This document shows, piece after piece, positions 16,194-26,892 of a DNA stretch of 64,000 nt. The translations under genes and the position numbers were made by a program. The DNA lies in NCBI RefSeq assembly GCF_000307265.1, contig NZ_DF158897.1:357730-421729 (forward strand). Reading direction: 5' to 3'. The stretch is from Oscillibacter ruminantium GH1. Its GTDB lineage: Bacteria > Bacillota > Clostridia > Oscillospirales > Oscillospiraceae. Within the stretch, counting starts at the first letter, position 1. Every line of letters starts with the position of its first letter. The notes below the pieces were generated by a model. That model was given only the letters and a program-made list of their open reading frames with translations, had not been told where the DNA came from and ran no database searches.

Positions 16194-16928
16194 ATGAAAA
16201 TTGCAGTGATTGATGATGAAAAATACTCCCGGGAAGAGCTGATTCACCAAATCCGCCAATCCCAGCCCCTCGCCGATCTCCGCGAGGCCGCCAGCGGCGC
16301 GCAGGCAATGCAGCTGTTGGAACAGGAGCCGTTTGATCTGCTGTTTGTGGACATTCATCTGGGGGACATGATGGGAACCACCATCGCGTCTCTGGCCCGA
16401 AAACTGTCGCCCCATGTGCAGATCGTGTTTGCCACGGCCTATCCGGAATACGGCGTGAAGGCCTTTGAGCTGGGCGTGGACAATTACATCCTCAAACCCT
16501 TCGACCCTGAACGGGTGACGCAGGTGCTTGCCCAGTGCATGGAGAGCGCAAAGCACCACCACGGCGCGCCGCCCCCCGCGGAAACCACCGTGGGAAAAAT
16601 TGCCGTCACCGTCAACCGCCACACGACCCTTTTGGACATGGAGCGCATCGTCTACATCGAAACCTCCGGCGCGGATCGCCACTGTATCCTCCACACTGTC
16701 GATAAATCCACCTACTCCACCACCGTCCCCCTTGGGACCTATGAAGCGCAGCTGTCGCCCCACGGTTTTTTCCGCATCCACAAAACCTGCCTTGTCCAGC
16801 TGAAGCTGATTCGGGATATCTTTCCTTGGTCCAACAGCGGCTTTGGCCTGCATATGCAGGGGTTTCCCGCCGTGCTGCCCATTGGTCGGGAGCGGGTGAA
16901 ACGGCTGCGGGAACGGCTGCGGCTATGA
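16194..16928 (+). CDS. LytTR-family response regulator
   Basis: A 244-residue cytoplasmic regulator. The receiver domain begins MKIAVIDDEKYSREEL, with phospho-Asp in LLFVDIHLGD and the conserved Lys in YILKPFD. The C-terminal LytTR DNA-binding domain starts about residue 145 (ERIVYIETSGADRHCIL) and ends with GRERVKRLRERLRL. AAAGGAG precedes the ATG. Cognate partner of the kinase at 14444. Its probable target is the direct repeat at 14226-14255. Confidence 0.95.
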   Translation: MKIAVIDDEKYSREELIHQIRQSQPLADLREAASGAQAMQLLEQEPFDLLFVDIHLGDMMGTTIASLARKLSPHVQIVFATAYPEYGVKAFELGVDNYILKPFDPERVTQVLAQCMESAKHHHGAPPPAETTVGKIAVTVNRHTTLLDMERIVYIETSGADRHCILHTVDKSTYSTTVPLGTYEAQLSPHGFFRIHKTCLVQLKLIRDIFPWSNSGFGLHMQGFPAVLPIGRERVKRLRERLRL

Positions 16929-17014
16929 GGTGAAAATCGGGCGGATAGGGACGGGTAGCTTTCAAAAATCTGATTGATTGTTTTTTCGGCTATCCTTGGT
17001 GAAAAGTCAAAAGA

Positions 17015-17054
17015 AAAGGGCGTGCCGTCTGCAAATGCAGACGGCACGCCCTTT
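17015..17054. terminator. Bidirectional terminator between regulator and pseudogene
   Basis: An 18-bp perfect stem, AAAGGGCGTGCCGTCTGC with its complement, around an AAAT loop. It lies between the convergent genes ending at 16928 and 17078. Confidence 0.85.
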
Positions 17055-17077
17055 GGACTGCTTGAACCAGCTGTTTT

Positions 17078-20000
17078 TTACTTTTGAACCATGTTCAGAT
17101 ACCGCGTGAACATCACAGCAGCGTTGGCCCGGGAGGCGGGATCGGCAGCATTCAGCTTGCCGCCATTGCCGGTGAGAATTTCGGCCTCCAGCGTCCAATT
17201 CATGGCGTCCTTGGCGTAGGCCGCCACGGCGGACCCATCGGAGAAATCCTTGAGCTTGTTTTTCGTGACTGCGGGAGAGCCCGCCGCGCGGTACAGCATC
17301 ACCGCCAATTGCTGACGGGAGACAATCCCGCCTGCGTTGCTGCCGTCGGACACGTTGGCGGAAACTACCCATGCCTTTGCCGCCGCCATGCTGGGGGGCG
17401 CTTGACCCTCCACCCGAGAAAGAATCATCCACGATTGCTGGCGGTTCAGCTTCTCGCCGCCGGAGAACGTCGTTTCGCCGATGCCCTTCATGATGTTCTC
17501 CTTGCGCAGATACCACGCCGCGTCGGCGAAGTACGCGCCGCCGGGATCGCTCGTCAACACGGGCGCGGGATTTCCATTGCCGTCCAACACCCAGAAGTTT
17601 GCGCCCGCCGCCCTACCCTCCGGGCTTCTTGCCCAGCTATTCAGGGCATTGACAAGGATGGTGGTTGTGCCGGAAACATAGGGATTGGTGAAGGAAGTCT
17701 GCTGGGCTTCGCCCACGTAGTCGTTTACCGGCGTGATGTTTCCGCTGGCAGTGGCAAAGGTGCCGCAGCCCGTCAGCACGCCTGGCAAATTCTTGCCGTT
17801 AGAATAAGTGTAGAAATTTTCGCTTACCAAAGCGCCTTGTTTGTAATTGTCAGCTGACCCTACTGGAGGCTCAACATTGGAAACCGTATGTGTCTGAGAG
17901 TAGCAATAAGCGATGCTGCCCAAACCCGGCTCGGTGCCATAATAACCGTTTGAGCCGGCGCTGTTCCACCCTGCGATACCGCCAGACTGTTTGGATGCCA
18001 AGATGGATTCCACGTTATAGCAGTTGCGTATGGTGGCTTCGGTATTATTGAAACTGCCTACAATACCGCCTACATACGAAGTACCTGACACCTCCCCTGA
18101 GTTGCGGCAGTTTGCCATCCAGCTGTTGTCGCCGGTAAAGTTTCCCGCCAAGCCGCCAACACAATCAGTTTTACCTGTGACCGCGCAGGCATTGGTGCAG
18201 TTAACCATGCTGCTGCCAATATTGCGGGTTGTTAGTTGATTCGCGATGCCCACGATGCCGCCAACTTCGTAATTGCCTTTGACCACGCCGCTGGCAGAGC
18301 AGTTGGCTAGCCGACTCCCGGATGCCCATCCCGCGATGCCGCCGACGTAGTCATTTCCGATAACATCGCAGTTTGTCAGCGTGAGATTCTGAATAGTGGC
18401 ACCCTCCGCATAGCCAAACAGGCCCTGATCGTCCTTGATAGGCGCGGCAATGGTGAGGTTGGAAATGGTTTTGCCGTTACCGTCAAAGTGGCCCCTGAAA
18501 GGCTTGGCGTTGCTGGGCTGGCCGTCCGACGCGGTATTGCCCGCGCCGATGGGCGTCCAGCTGGCGATGCCGGAAAGGTCAATGTCCTGCGTCAGCCGAT
18601 AGGACCGCGTCGCCCACGCCGCGTCCCCGCCGTTCACCTTTTCCGCCAGCTCCATCAGCTGCGCGGCGGTGGAAATGTCATAGATGAGGCTTGGGCCGGT
18701 ACTGGAGAAGGTCGCGGCAATGGTGTGGGTGGCGGTCACATTGGAAAACGTATGGCTGGTTTGCGCGCCCACGCTGGCGCCGTCCACCTTCACGTCCGCG
18801 ATTTCATAGCCGCTGTCGGCCATGACGGTAAAGCTCTGGCTGCTGCCGTCAAATACGCTGACAGCGCCGCTGGGGGTGATGGTTCCGCCCGTCCCCGCGC
18901 TGGCGGTGATTGTGTAAATGTCTTTCAATTTTAACTGCACCGCGTTGCCCGCGCCGTTGATTATTTTATACTTGACAGAATCGTCGCTGTAGAAAAGGCT
19001 GTGATAATCCGCACCGCCGCTCTACGTGGTTATCGTAACGGGGCTATCCTTTGTGGGCGCGTCCTCCGTGGTCACGCCGATGGACGGGGTGACGGACGAG
19101 GACGAAGAGAACGTCCCGAGTGTGAGTGTTTTATCGCTCCGCAGATACACATTGTCTGTGATACCGCCGGAGACGGTACCATTATCAAAGGTGCAGCCTG
19201 ACTGATTGTCCTTTATAACAGCCGTGCCGCCCACGGTGAGTGTATTATAGAAGAACACGCCGCCGCCCTTGTTGCCGGTACCGTCGCCGCAGACGAAGTT
19301 GCCGAAGATTTCACCGCCGGTCATCCTAAAGGAGGTTCCGGAATACACACCGCCTCCGCAGTTATTGTAGTCATTGGTTGCCGCCGTATTTCCGTAATTG
19401 GTGACATTCCCGGTAATTTTGCCGCCGGTCATGATGAAGGTTCCCGTATCGTTTTTTACGCCGCCGCCCCAGCCAATGGATTTGTTGCCGGTGATGCTGC
19501 CGCCCTCAAGACACAGCGTTGCACCGATGCCGTTCACAAGGATACCGCCGCCGCTTTGGCTGCCTGCTGTGCTGTTCCAGCCGCCGGTGATTTTGCCTTG
19601 TTGGGCAACATCGGTGCTGCTTTCGTCCTTGACGGTGAGACTGCCGGCGACGGTGACGACGTTGCCGTTCGCAATCCCCTGCGTCAAGGCGCGGTTGATG
19701 GTTTTGTCGTTCAGGTCAAGGGTGATGATTTTGCCGGCGGGGACGCTGATAGCGCCGCCGCGTTCAAAGCCCCCGCCGCTGCCGAAGCTGGTAGATCCGT
19801 TCCTGGACTTCGCCGTCCAGTTGGCATTGAGGGTGACAATGGTGTCAATGGTGTTGCTTGCACCCACCGCCTCGTTCCAGCCCTGGGCAAAGGTGTTGTA
19901 TTTTTTGGGGGTACTATCCTCTCCCGCGCCGTCAAGGTCAACCGTCATGACCTCGGTCATGAGCTTTACCACCTGCTCACCGTAGACGCCGATATTCACG

Positions 20001-20902
20001 GCTGAAGCGAGGGCATAGCCGTTGCTGCTATCCACAAGGTCATAGTTGAAAAAGCCGCTGTAATCTGCACTATTACTGTCCGTGATGGCGACACCCAAGG
20101 AGTCGGCAGCTTGCTGCGTGGTGACCCCGATGGACGCGCCGCGTTAAGCCGGAGCAGGCGATGGTTGCATTTTCGGGCAGATAGACGTTGCTGTCCGTGG
20201 TTCCGGAAGCCACGATTTTCTGGTTGCCGCTGCGCCCACTGTGAGCTGACCAGCACCGGCACACAGCACCCCGCCGGCGCTGGCGGCACTGGTGACGGTA
20301 TTTCCAAAAATCCTGCCGCCGGTCATGGTAAAGCCGCCGCAGTCGTTGGCGAGATAGACGCCCCCCGCGCCGCCGCCCGTGCCGCTCTCTGCGCCGACAG
20401 CCTTGTTTCCGGTGATGATGCCGCCGGTCATGGTGAGGAAGCCTACATTATTACCATAAGACCTCATAACATCCACCGCGCCGCCGTCATAGTTATATGC
20501 GCCGGTGATTTTGCCAGTTTTACTTGTGCTGCTGTCCATAATGGTCAGACTGCCGCCCTCGATGCGGATAACGCTGCCCCAAGCGGTTGCCGCCGTCAGA
20601 CCTCGGTCAATCGTCTTGCCGTAGGGGACGAGGATACCGCCGCTACCTGAACTGCCGTTCCCAAAGCCCGCGCCGGTGCCGAAGCTGCCGCCCGCCGCCG
20701 TCCACTCGGCAAGAAGCTTGACAGTTACCTGGCCGCTTGCCTCAACCGCCGCGTTTCAGCCAGCTTCAAAGCTCTGGTATGTTGTCGGTGTTCCGTCATC
20801 AATTTTAACGGTCATAACATCTCCCGCCGCCAGCGCGGACACGGGCAGCAGGGTCAGCGTCATGCACACGGTGAGCAGGACGCTCAAAATTTTTTTCTTT
20901 AT
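17078..20902 (-). pseudogene. Decayed surface protein: beta-helix, GLUG and SLH domains
   Basis: Read in the minus direction, one ancestral protein of about 1270 residues can be followed through five lesions. The start codon is ATA at 20900-20902, 10 bases after AAGGAGG. A TGA at 20756 stands where the internal repeat has Trp. Frameshifts lie near 20228 and 20147, and a TAG at 19022 is in frame with both flanks. Domains in order: signal peptide (KKKILSVLLTVCMTLTLLP), two units of right-handed beta-helix repeats of the GGxIxGN..GGGVY type, a bacterial repeat (TASAGTGGTITPSG), GLUG repeats (NDYVGGIAGW, NYEVGGIVG), and C-terminal S-layer homology segments (YFADAAWYLRKENIMKG). The intact protein would have been a cell-wall-attached adhesin-like protein. 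The 620-residue part from 18940 stays open but lacks a start signal. Confidence 0.8.
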
Positions 20903-20938
20903 GCTTGCTTCCTCCTTAAATGTTAGATCATACGCCGC

Positions 20939-21586
20939 TTAAACCCGCATGGAAAACGGCTCCTTGCGCACGATGCACTTGAGCATCTGCCCAATGCCTG
21001 CCATGTTGTTCTGATAGCCCTCGTATTTCAGGTCTTTCGGCACGGAGATCAGAATCTCCATCTCCGGCCAGTATTGGTTGGCGGTTTTCAGCTTGAGGGT
21101 GTAAAACTGGGTGTCGTTTCCCGAGCCGGTGCTCACCAGCTTGGTCAGCGCGGAGGAGACGGACATGGCGAAGGTTTCGCCGGAGGTTTTGTCGTCGTCC
21201 AGCTTTTTCTTTTGCAGCCACAGCTCGTAGCCCGTCAAATCGTCATAAGAGAACACCAGCGGGTGCGTCCAGCTGTTGAAATCCCGCACGCCAATGGCCA
21301 CCAGCCGGTTTTGCTCGTCCGCTTCCACCGTGAGGGAGTTGTCAAAGTTGAAGGAATGGGTGAAGTGGAGGGTGGCATACACCTTGGCCTGCTCCTCTCG
21401 AAAGGCCAGATGCTCGCGCACAAATTCCACTCCGGCGTTTTTCAGCAGCTCCTTCTGCATGGAGATTTTGTCGGCGCACTCCCGGCAGATTTCCTGTTTA
21501 CCGCCAATCTTGGTTTTGAACAGACCCGTGACCTCGCCCCCGCAGAGAGGGCAGGGCGTTTTATCCTTTTTTCCGAACAGTCCCAT
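20939..21586 (-). CDS. Zinc-ribbon (DUF4428-like) protein
   Basis: A 215-residue cytoplasmic protein starting MGLFGKKDKTPCPLCGGE. Two CxxC pairs (CPLC, then CREC after about 20 residues) form a DUF4428-like zinc ribbon. The rest is a mixed alpha/beta domain without known function. GGGAG lies 8 bases before ATG 21586, preferred to an in-frame TTG at 21604. Part of a minus-strand group with 22521 (same N-terminal ribbon) and DUF2207/LemA genes. The motif MGLF at the start of both ribbon proteins marks them as paralogues at the N-terminus. Confidence 0.8.
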   Translation of the reverse strand: MGLFGKKDKTPCPLCGGEVTGLFKTKIGGKQEICRECADKISMQKELLKNAGVEFVREHLAFREEQAKVYATLHFTHSFNFDNSLTVEADEQNRLVAIGVRDFNSWTHPLVFSYDDLTGYELWLQKKKLDDDKTSGETFAMSVSSALTKLVSTGSGNDTQFYTLKLKTANQYWPEMEILISVPKDLKYEGYQNNMAGIGQMLKCIVRKEPFSMRV

Positions 21587-21600
21587 ACAATCTGCTCCCT

Positions 21601-22521
21601 TCAAATACCCAGCAGTTGTTTTTTCTTCTGGTCAAATTCCTCTTGGGTGATGACCCCCGCGTCCAGCAGGCTTTTGTACTTCAAAATGTCGTCCGCCGCC
21701 CGGTCGGGAGCCGCCGCACGGGGAATCGCCGCGCCTGCGGACGTGCCCATGGACATGCCCGGCTCGGCATAGACCTCTCCCGCTCCGGGAAAACCCACCG
21801 CCATCAGCGCAAGAGCCAGCTGCTCCATTTCCCCGGCGTTTTCCTGATACTCCCGCAGGTAGCTGTCCGGGTCCGGGTAGTCGTTGGAGAAGATGGGGCC
21901 GGACATGTCGCAGCGGATGACGTTCCAATAGGGGTGGTCCATCCACAGCTCCACGTTGAACTGCTTGAACGGCTCCGGAATGTCCATGGGAGGACGATAA
22001 GCGGGGCGGTGGTCGTCTTCGTCCCGGCGCATCCGCTCCATGGCCTCGGCGGTCCGTTTCGCCGCCGCCATCATTTGAATCTGCGGGGCCAGCGACATGA
22101 GCCGTTCCGGCACGGTGCTGGCATAGCGGACAAGCCCGTCGGCGCTGCCCGCGAACAGGGGGGCTGCATCCTCCTTGATGGTGAAAGATTTCAGCTGCGC
22201 CCCCTCGAAAATAGTTTTGTCCAGCTTGGCGCTCATGCAAAAGAGACGGTTGGCGGCGTCAAAAACGACCTTGGCATCCAAAAACCCAAAGTCCAGCTTG
22301 TGGGACGGGACAAAGCCGGCCGCCAAAGCCCGATTCTGCTCGTAAAAAGCCAGATATTCCCGAAAGCCCTGCATGGTCAGGCCGTCTTGAATCTCCTGCT
22401 CCATGTCTAGCTTGCTGGAGCATTTGTCGCAGATGTACTCGCCCTCAATTTTTGTGGGCAAAAACCAGGAGATTTTTCCGCCGCAAATGGGGCAGGGGGT
22501 CTTCTTTGTAAACAAACCCAT
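21601..22521 (-). CDS. Zinc-ribbon and SHOCT domain protein
   Basis: A 306-residue protein starting MGLFTKKTPCPICGGK. Two CxxC pairs (CPIC and CDKC) form the N-terminal ribbon. The C-terminal SHOCT helix pair is ILKYKSLLDAGVITQEEFDQ (about residues 275-305). SHOCT segments usually mediate oligomer or membrane-protein contact. It precedes the paralogous ribbon protein by 14 bp, so the two are probably co-transcribed, downstream of DUF2207 and LemA genes. Function unknown. Confidence 0.85.
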   Translation of the reverse strand: MGLFTKKTPCPICGGKISWFLPTKIEGEYICDKCSSKLDMEQEIQDGLTMQGFREYLAFYEQNRALAAGFVPSHKLDFGFLDAKVVFDAANRLFCMSAKLDKTIFEGAQLKSFTIKEDAAPLFAGSADGLVRYASTVPERLMSLAPQIQMMAAAKRTAEAMERMRRDEDDHRPAYRPPMDIPEPFKQFNVELWMDHPYWNVIRCDMSGPIFSNDYPDPDSYLREYQENAGEMEQLALALMAVGFPGAGEVYAEPGMSMGTSAGAAIPRAAAPDRAADDILKYKSLLDAGVITQEEFDQKKKQLLGI

Positions 22522-22541
22522 AAAAACACTTCCTTTTTGAA

Positions 22542-24215
22542 TTATCGCGTTCCGCCGCCGCTGCCGCCGCCGGAGAAGCCGCCGCCCCCGCCCAGAGACG
22601 AGAAGCCGCCTCCGCCGGAACTGCGCTGCGCCGACGATTCGGCGTTTTTCGCCGCCCGATAGGTGACCATGTTATAACGGTACGCCATGTAGTAGGTACG
22701 CTCGGCGGTCTGCATTTGGGCGTTCACGCCGGGGTAGAGCTTGCGAAGCTCCTTGAGTGCCTGCTGGCCGATGCCCAGCAGCGCGGCGTAGGTCAGGCGG
22801 TCCTGCCAGACAAGGGCCTCGTTTGTCCCCCGCTCGGCAATCAGGGAGAAGTCCAGCAGATACTTTTTGTAGCCCATGAGCTGCAAGAGGAGCGTCCGCC
22901 CCCGGTCGGTGAGGCCGGGGAGGGCGTTGACGCTCAGCGGGGATTTGTAGCAGCCGATCCCCGCAAGCGTCTCGCCGCCGTCCCGTTTGGCCTCCTGCAC
23001 CACATCCAAAAGGGCGGCGTAGTTGGTTTTGCAGTAGCGCTCCAGCTCCTGCTCCTGCAACACGCCATCGCTCCCGGCGGCCAGTGTCAGCAGTTCGTAG
23101 AGTCGAATGGCGGCCACGCCCTTCGTTGGCGGCTTCACCAGCCGCAAGGAGACGCTTTTTTTCTCCCGGCCCAAAAATCCCGTGTCAATTTCCGTTTCCG
23201 GGGCAAGACAGCCGTCCGCCAGCAGCCGGGTCAACGTGGCGGCGATGAGGTTGCCGTCGTCGTCCGTCTGGAAAAAGCGGTCCGCCAGCACGAAGGACGC
23301 TTCCAGATTGCCGCCGATGGGGGCTTCCCGCCAATAATCCGCGCCTTTGTAGACCTTTTTCAGCTTGCGCTTGGGCGATTTCAGCCGAACCAGCACCACC
23401 GCCGCCGCGATGACGATTAGCCCCACGACCAGCAAAAACCCGACGCCCTCGTCGTCCTCGCCGGAATCCAAGCCGTAGTCGCTACCCTCCAAGGCCCGGG
23501 TTTTTACGTCCTCGAAGGAGCTGAGAACCGTTCTAGCGGGGGTCAGCACGCCCTTGTTCAGCTGGAGCATCACAATGACGCTGTTGTCTTCGGTGAGAGG
23601 AGCGTCGGTATAGGCCAGCACGCCTCCGTCCTGAAATCCGATTTGCCCCTTAAAGCCGAAGGCCCAGATTCCGGCATTGCCGCCGTTCAGCGGCGTGCCG
23701 TCCTGCGTTTGGATACGTACCGTTACGTCGGTGGGGCCGGTGTTCATGTTGCTTGGGACGAACTGGAAATTAAAGCCGTCAAAATCGTCGTAGCCGCCCA
23801 CCAGTCCGCCCAATTCATATTCCACGGCATAGCGGTTCTCGCCGTATTCTGAAATGCCCCAGCAGACCTCATAGCCGCCGTCCACGGGATTCAGCCCGCA
23901 GGTGCGGGCCTTTTCCGCAAAGGACGCACCCGTGTCCCACGGGTCTTTCAGCGCGTAGGAGCCGGTTTCGTCGAAGACCTGCAAGTTTTCCAGCGTCACG
24001 TCCCCAAGATTCGTCACCGGGAAATAGCACTCGGTTCCCTCGTCAAAATCGCCGCTCCACGTCTGGGTAACGTAAGCGGAGCCGTCGGGCCGCAGCGTCA
24101 CGTCCACGGCAATTTCCGTCACGCGATTGGAGGCAAGGACGGGAACCGTAAGGCCAAGGCACAAAGCCGCCGCGAAAAGCGCCTCAGGAATGCGTTTTTT
24201 TCCCATGTCCGTCAC
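22542..24215 (-). CDS. DUF2207 membrane protein
   Basis: A 557-residue envelope protein. A signal or anchor at the start (IPEALFAAALCLGLTVPVLA) is followed by an extracytoplasmic DUF2207 beta domain with ITEIAVDV-like and TQTWSGDF segments. A membrane segment (VGFLLVVGLIVIAAAVVLV, about 255-275) and a cytoplasmic part follow, ending in a Gly/Ser tail rich in GGGGF. Its ATG overlaps the LemA stop by 4 bp (ATGA). DUF2207 and LemA genes are commonly adjacent; their joint role in the envelope is unknown. Confidence 0.88.
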   Translation of the reverse strand: MTDMGKKRIPEALFAAALCLGLTVPVLASNRVTEIAVDVTLRPDGSAYVTQTWSGDFDEGTECYFPVTNLGDVTLENLQVFDETGSYALKDPWDTGASFAEKARTCGLNPVDGGYEVCWGISEYGENRYAVEYELGGLVGGYDDFDGFNFQFVPSNMNTGPTDVTVRIQTQDGTPLNGGNAGIWAFGFKGQIGFQDGGVLAYTDAPLTEDNSVIVMLQLNKGVLTPARTVLSSFEDVKTRALEGSDYGLDSGEDDEGVGFLLVVGLIVIAAAVVLVRLKSPKRKLKKVYKGADYWREAPIGGNLEASFVLADRFFQTDDDGNLIAATLTRLLADGCLAPETEIDTGFLGREKKSVSLRLVKPPTKGVAAIRLYELLTLAAGSDGVLQEQELERYCKTNYAALLDVVQEAKRDGGETLAGIGCYKSPLSVNALPGLTDRGRTLLLQLMGYKKYLLDFSLIAERGTNEALVWQDRLTYAALLGIGQQALKELRKLYPGVNAQMQTAERTYYMAYRYNMVTYRAAKNAESSAQRSSGGGGFSSLGGGGGFSGGGSGGGTR

Positions 24216-24760
24216 TTCATGCTGGGCATATCCGCCTTAGTCTCGTTGGCCTCCAGATAGTCCCGCTTGGCAAAACCCAGCATTCCCGCCACAAGAGAGG
24301 TGGGAAACATCCGAATGCGGCGGTTGAGCTTGGTGACGCTGTCGTTGTAGATCAGGCGGCTCTGGCGCACCATTCCCTCGTACTGGTTAACGCTGTCCAT
24401 GGTCTTTTGATAGCTTGCGTCGGCCTTGAGCGTGGGATATTGCTCGGCCACCGCCATAATGCGGCTCATAGCCCCAATCAGCAGGTTTTCCTGCTCCGCC
24501 GCGTCTTTGGCCGAGCTGTCGGCGGTGACGGGCCGGCGGGCCTTGATGGTTTCGGAGAGGGTTTTATATTCGTGTTCGGCATAGCCCTTTGTCAAATCCA
24601 GCAGGGCGGAAAGCGCGTCCCACCGGCTGGAAAGCTGCACGCCGATCTGGCTCATGGCGTTGTTGATGTTCTCGTCCAGCATGGCCAGCGCCCGCTGGGT
24701 GGAGATGAACCACAAAACAAGGATGACGAGGATTGCGCCGGTCATAATAAATGGCAGCAT
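24212..24760 (-). CDS. lemA: LemA family protein
   Basis: A 182-residue membrane-anchored protein. One N-terminal membrane segment (IMTGAILVILVLWFI) is followed by the long helical LemA domain, with motifs NINNAMSQIGVQLSSRWDAL and VNQYEGMVRQSRLIYNDSV and ending near FPTSLVAGMLGF. Length fits the family. AAAGGAGG lies 6 bases upstream. Coupled to DUF2207 by a 4-bp overlap. Confidence 0.95.
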   Translation of the reverse strand: MLPFIMTGAILVILVLWFISTQRALAMLDENINNAMSQIGVQLSSRWDALSALLDLTKGYAEHEYKTLSETIKARRPVTADSSAKDAAEQENLLIGAMSRIMAVAEQYPTLKADASYQKTMDSVNQYEGMVRQSRLIYNDSVTKLNRRIRMFPTSLVAGMLGFAKRDYLEANETKADMPSMK

Positions 24761-24793
24761 AGGTTTTCCTCCTTTAAATTAAAAGAGCAGGCC

Positions 24794-26794
24794 TTACATA
24801 GAAATCGTCATTTCGCCGTTTTCCACGGTGAGCACGGCAAGGTCGCTGGTGTAGACGTTGCCGAAAAGATCGGTCAGCTCATATTCGTAATAGTAGGTTC
24901 CGTCGAACAAAACGGCTTCCTCCGCTATGATCGGGCCGCTAACCGTAAAGCCCTCGGCCACAAAGGAAGTGTCCTCGCCGGTATTCAGATCGGCGGCGTC
25001 AAACACAAAGTCCACCGTGTCGCCGTCCTGCAGCTTTCTCACGTCCCGGCTTGCCATACCGCTCTGCGCGTCCACGCCGTCCCAAGTGCCGATGACCTCG
25101 TACACGCCGCTATCCATATGGTAGAGCAGGCGCAGGTTGGTGTCCTCGCCGTTCACCTGCACGGGGACGGTGTAAAGGATATACTCATCGGTAAAGTTCA
25201 GCGCCACCATCATGCAAAGGCAGTCGTTAATGATGGTCCAAGTGTTGCGATAGTTATCCCAGAAGCGGGTTCCCATATCGTCCTGATTCACGTCGAAGTC
25301 GCTGCCCAAGTACCACAGCTCCCCATTTTCGTCGTCCTGATAGTAAAGGTTGAAGGCAACCGTGCTGATAATTTCCGCGCCACTGTTCATGGTCAGCAGG
25401 ACGGATCCATCGTCCGTGAGTTCTGTGGTAAAGTCCACGGTAAAAGCCCCGGAATCCAGCGCCTGCGCGGCTTCCACTTCGTCCACCGCCGTCTGCTCTT
25501 CGATGGGAACCACCGCCCCGGTGGGATAGACGGGCTGGGTCAGCGTCACGCCGCTGGGAACTGTCCAGTCATACAATCCCTCTAAAAAGCGCAGGTATTC
25601 GCCGCTGGTAGCCGCCAGCGCGGCGTAGCTGTCCAGCTCTCCCTCACCAATGGCAAGAGGTACATAGACAGAAAGGCCGTGGCCCCGCTGCCGTCCCTCG
25701 CCAGCCACGGCGTAGGGGACTGCGTCCGCAAGGGCGGCAAGCACCGCGTCTCCCGTTTCGGAGAGCACACCCTCGGCGCAAAGAACCAGATCGCCCAAAT
25801 CCACCATGTTGGTGTAGCCCTCAGAATCGTTGTTGCCGCCGTAGTTTTCCGCCTTCACGATGGCCTGCGTCAGCGGCTGGAGCTTATCTGTTTCAGCGGT
25901 AAAGCCCTTCATTTCCGCCGCCATCGCATCAAAGGCGGCAGTCAGCGTCGGAAGTTTGGAAAGATCCGTTACCGCCAAGGTTGCAAGGCTCTCTGTTCCG
26001 TCCGCCGCGCACTTGGCGTAAAAGCCGTCGCAGATGCGGCTACCCACGTCCAACCCGTCGGCGGTGGAATTATCCGCAACGTAGCTCAGCCAGTCGGTGT
26101 AGTCCCAGCCGGTCCCGGGTTCCAGCTCCTGAGAGGCCACCATGTACCTTGCGTAAGGCGTCAGCACCGCCGCCGTCTCCATGGTGGACATGAGGCAGGC
26201 ATCAAAGCCCACCAGTTCAAACTGTACCCCGGCCATGGAAACGCCCTGCGCCAGTTCCTTGAGATCCAGCATGTCTCCGCCGTAGAGCTCGTCTACCGCG
26301 ATGCCGGCCACGCTGCCGCCGCCGTGGTCCCACAACAATGCCATATACTTGTCGGCGGGATAGGTCTCCGCGCCCCACCGGAGGAAATCTCCCAGCGTTT
26401 CCGCCTCGCCCATGTTGGCAAGGCTCTGGCTGTCCACCAGTTCAATATCCCCGGAAACCACCTGCCAGCGCTGAAGCTCCGAGGGGTCGATGGCGTCGAT
26501 GGCCCATTCCTCCGTGCCGCCGGTCTGGATAAGTACGTTCACGTTTTCCGACTGGGCGGCCTCCGCCATCTCCACCACGTTGATGGAGGCATAACCGCCG
26601 TAGGTTTCCAGATCAGTGCCGCAGAGATAGACCAGCACCGTCCATGTATCGCCGTCGGGATTGCTCAGGATCAGATCCGTCTGTCTGGCGCTCTTGGTAT
26701 CCGGCGGGGAAGACGGCTCCGCCTCGTCGCCGCAGGCAGTGAGGGAAAGCGCCAGCGCGGCGCAGAGCAGGAGGGCGAAAACGCGTTCTTTCAT
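24794..26794 (-). CDS. Clostripain-like (C11) cysteine peptidase lipoprotein
   Basis: A 666-residue surface lipoprotein. It has signal MKERVFALLLCAALALSLTACG (LTAC, Cys at residue 21), then a C11 peptidase domain. The expected catalytic dyad is His in LLWDHGGGS and Cys in LVGFDACLMSTME, both present. The later half (about 430-666) is beta-rich and of unknown role. Clostripain-type enzymes cleave after Arg or Lys and usually self-process. The open frame reaches 26899, but AAGGAGT upstream of 26794 and the signal peptide fix the start. No dedicated substrate is evident nearby. Confidence 0.92.
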   Translation of the reverse strand: MKERVFALLLCAALALSLTACGDEAEPSSPPDTKSARQTDLILSNPDGDTWTVLVYLCGTDLETYGGYASINVVEMAEAAQSENVNVLIQTGGTEEWAIDAIDPSELQRWQVVSGDIELVDSQSLANMGEAETLGDFLRWGAETYPADKYMALLWDHGGGSVAGIAVDELYGGDMLDLKELAQGVSMAGVQFELVGFDACLMSTMETAAVLTPYARYMVASQELEPGTGWDYTDWLSYVADNSTADGLDVGSRICDGFYAKCAADGTESLATLAVTDLSKLPTLTAAFDAMAAEMKGFTAETDKLQPLTQAIVKAENYGGNNDSEGYTNMVDLGDLVLCAEGVLSETGDAVLAALADAVPYAVAGEGRQRGHGLSVYVPLAIGEGELDSYAALAATSGEYLRFLEGLYDWTVPSGVTLTQPVYPTGAVVPIEEQTAVDEVEAAQALDSGAFTVDFTTELTDDGSVLLTMNSGAEIISTVAFNLYYQDDENGELWYLGSDFDVNQDDMGTRFWDNYRNTWTIINDCLCMMVALNFTDEYILYTVPVQVNGEDTNLRLLYHMDSGVYEVIGTWDGVDAQSGMASRDVRKLQDGDTVDFVFDAADLNTGEDTSFVAEGFTVSGPIIAEEAVLFDGTYYYEYELTDLFGNVYTSDLAVLTVENGEMTISM

Positions 26795-26826
26795 AAGCCC
26801 TTGACTCCTTTTTGGGTTTTTAAAAG

Positions 26827-26857
26827 TTCCCCCGCCCGCACGGGGCGGACGGGGGAA
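26827..26857 (-). terminator. Terminator after SLH/Big_2 gene
   Basis: GC-rich stem CCCCCGCCCGC / GCGGACGGGGG followed on the minus strand by AACTTTTAAAAA. It lies between the SLH gene and the clostripain gene. Confidence 0.55.
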
Positions 26858-26892
26858 GCATGTTGAATGGATGCAGCCTGTATGGGGAGCGA

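Noticed and set aside
19022-20758. Stop-codon reassignment (TGA or TAG read as amino acid)
   Set aside because: Only one of each occurs, both within a gene that also has frameshifts and a lost start, while all other genes use normal stops.
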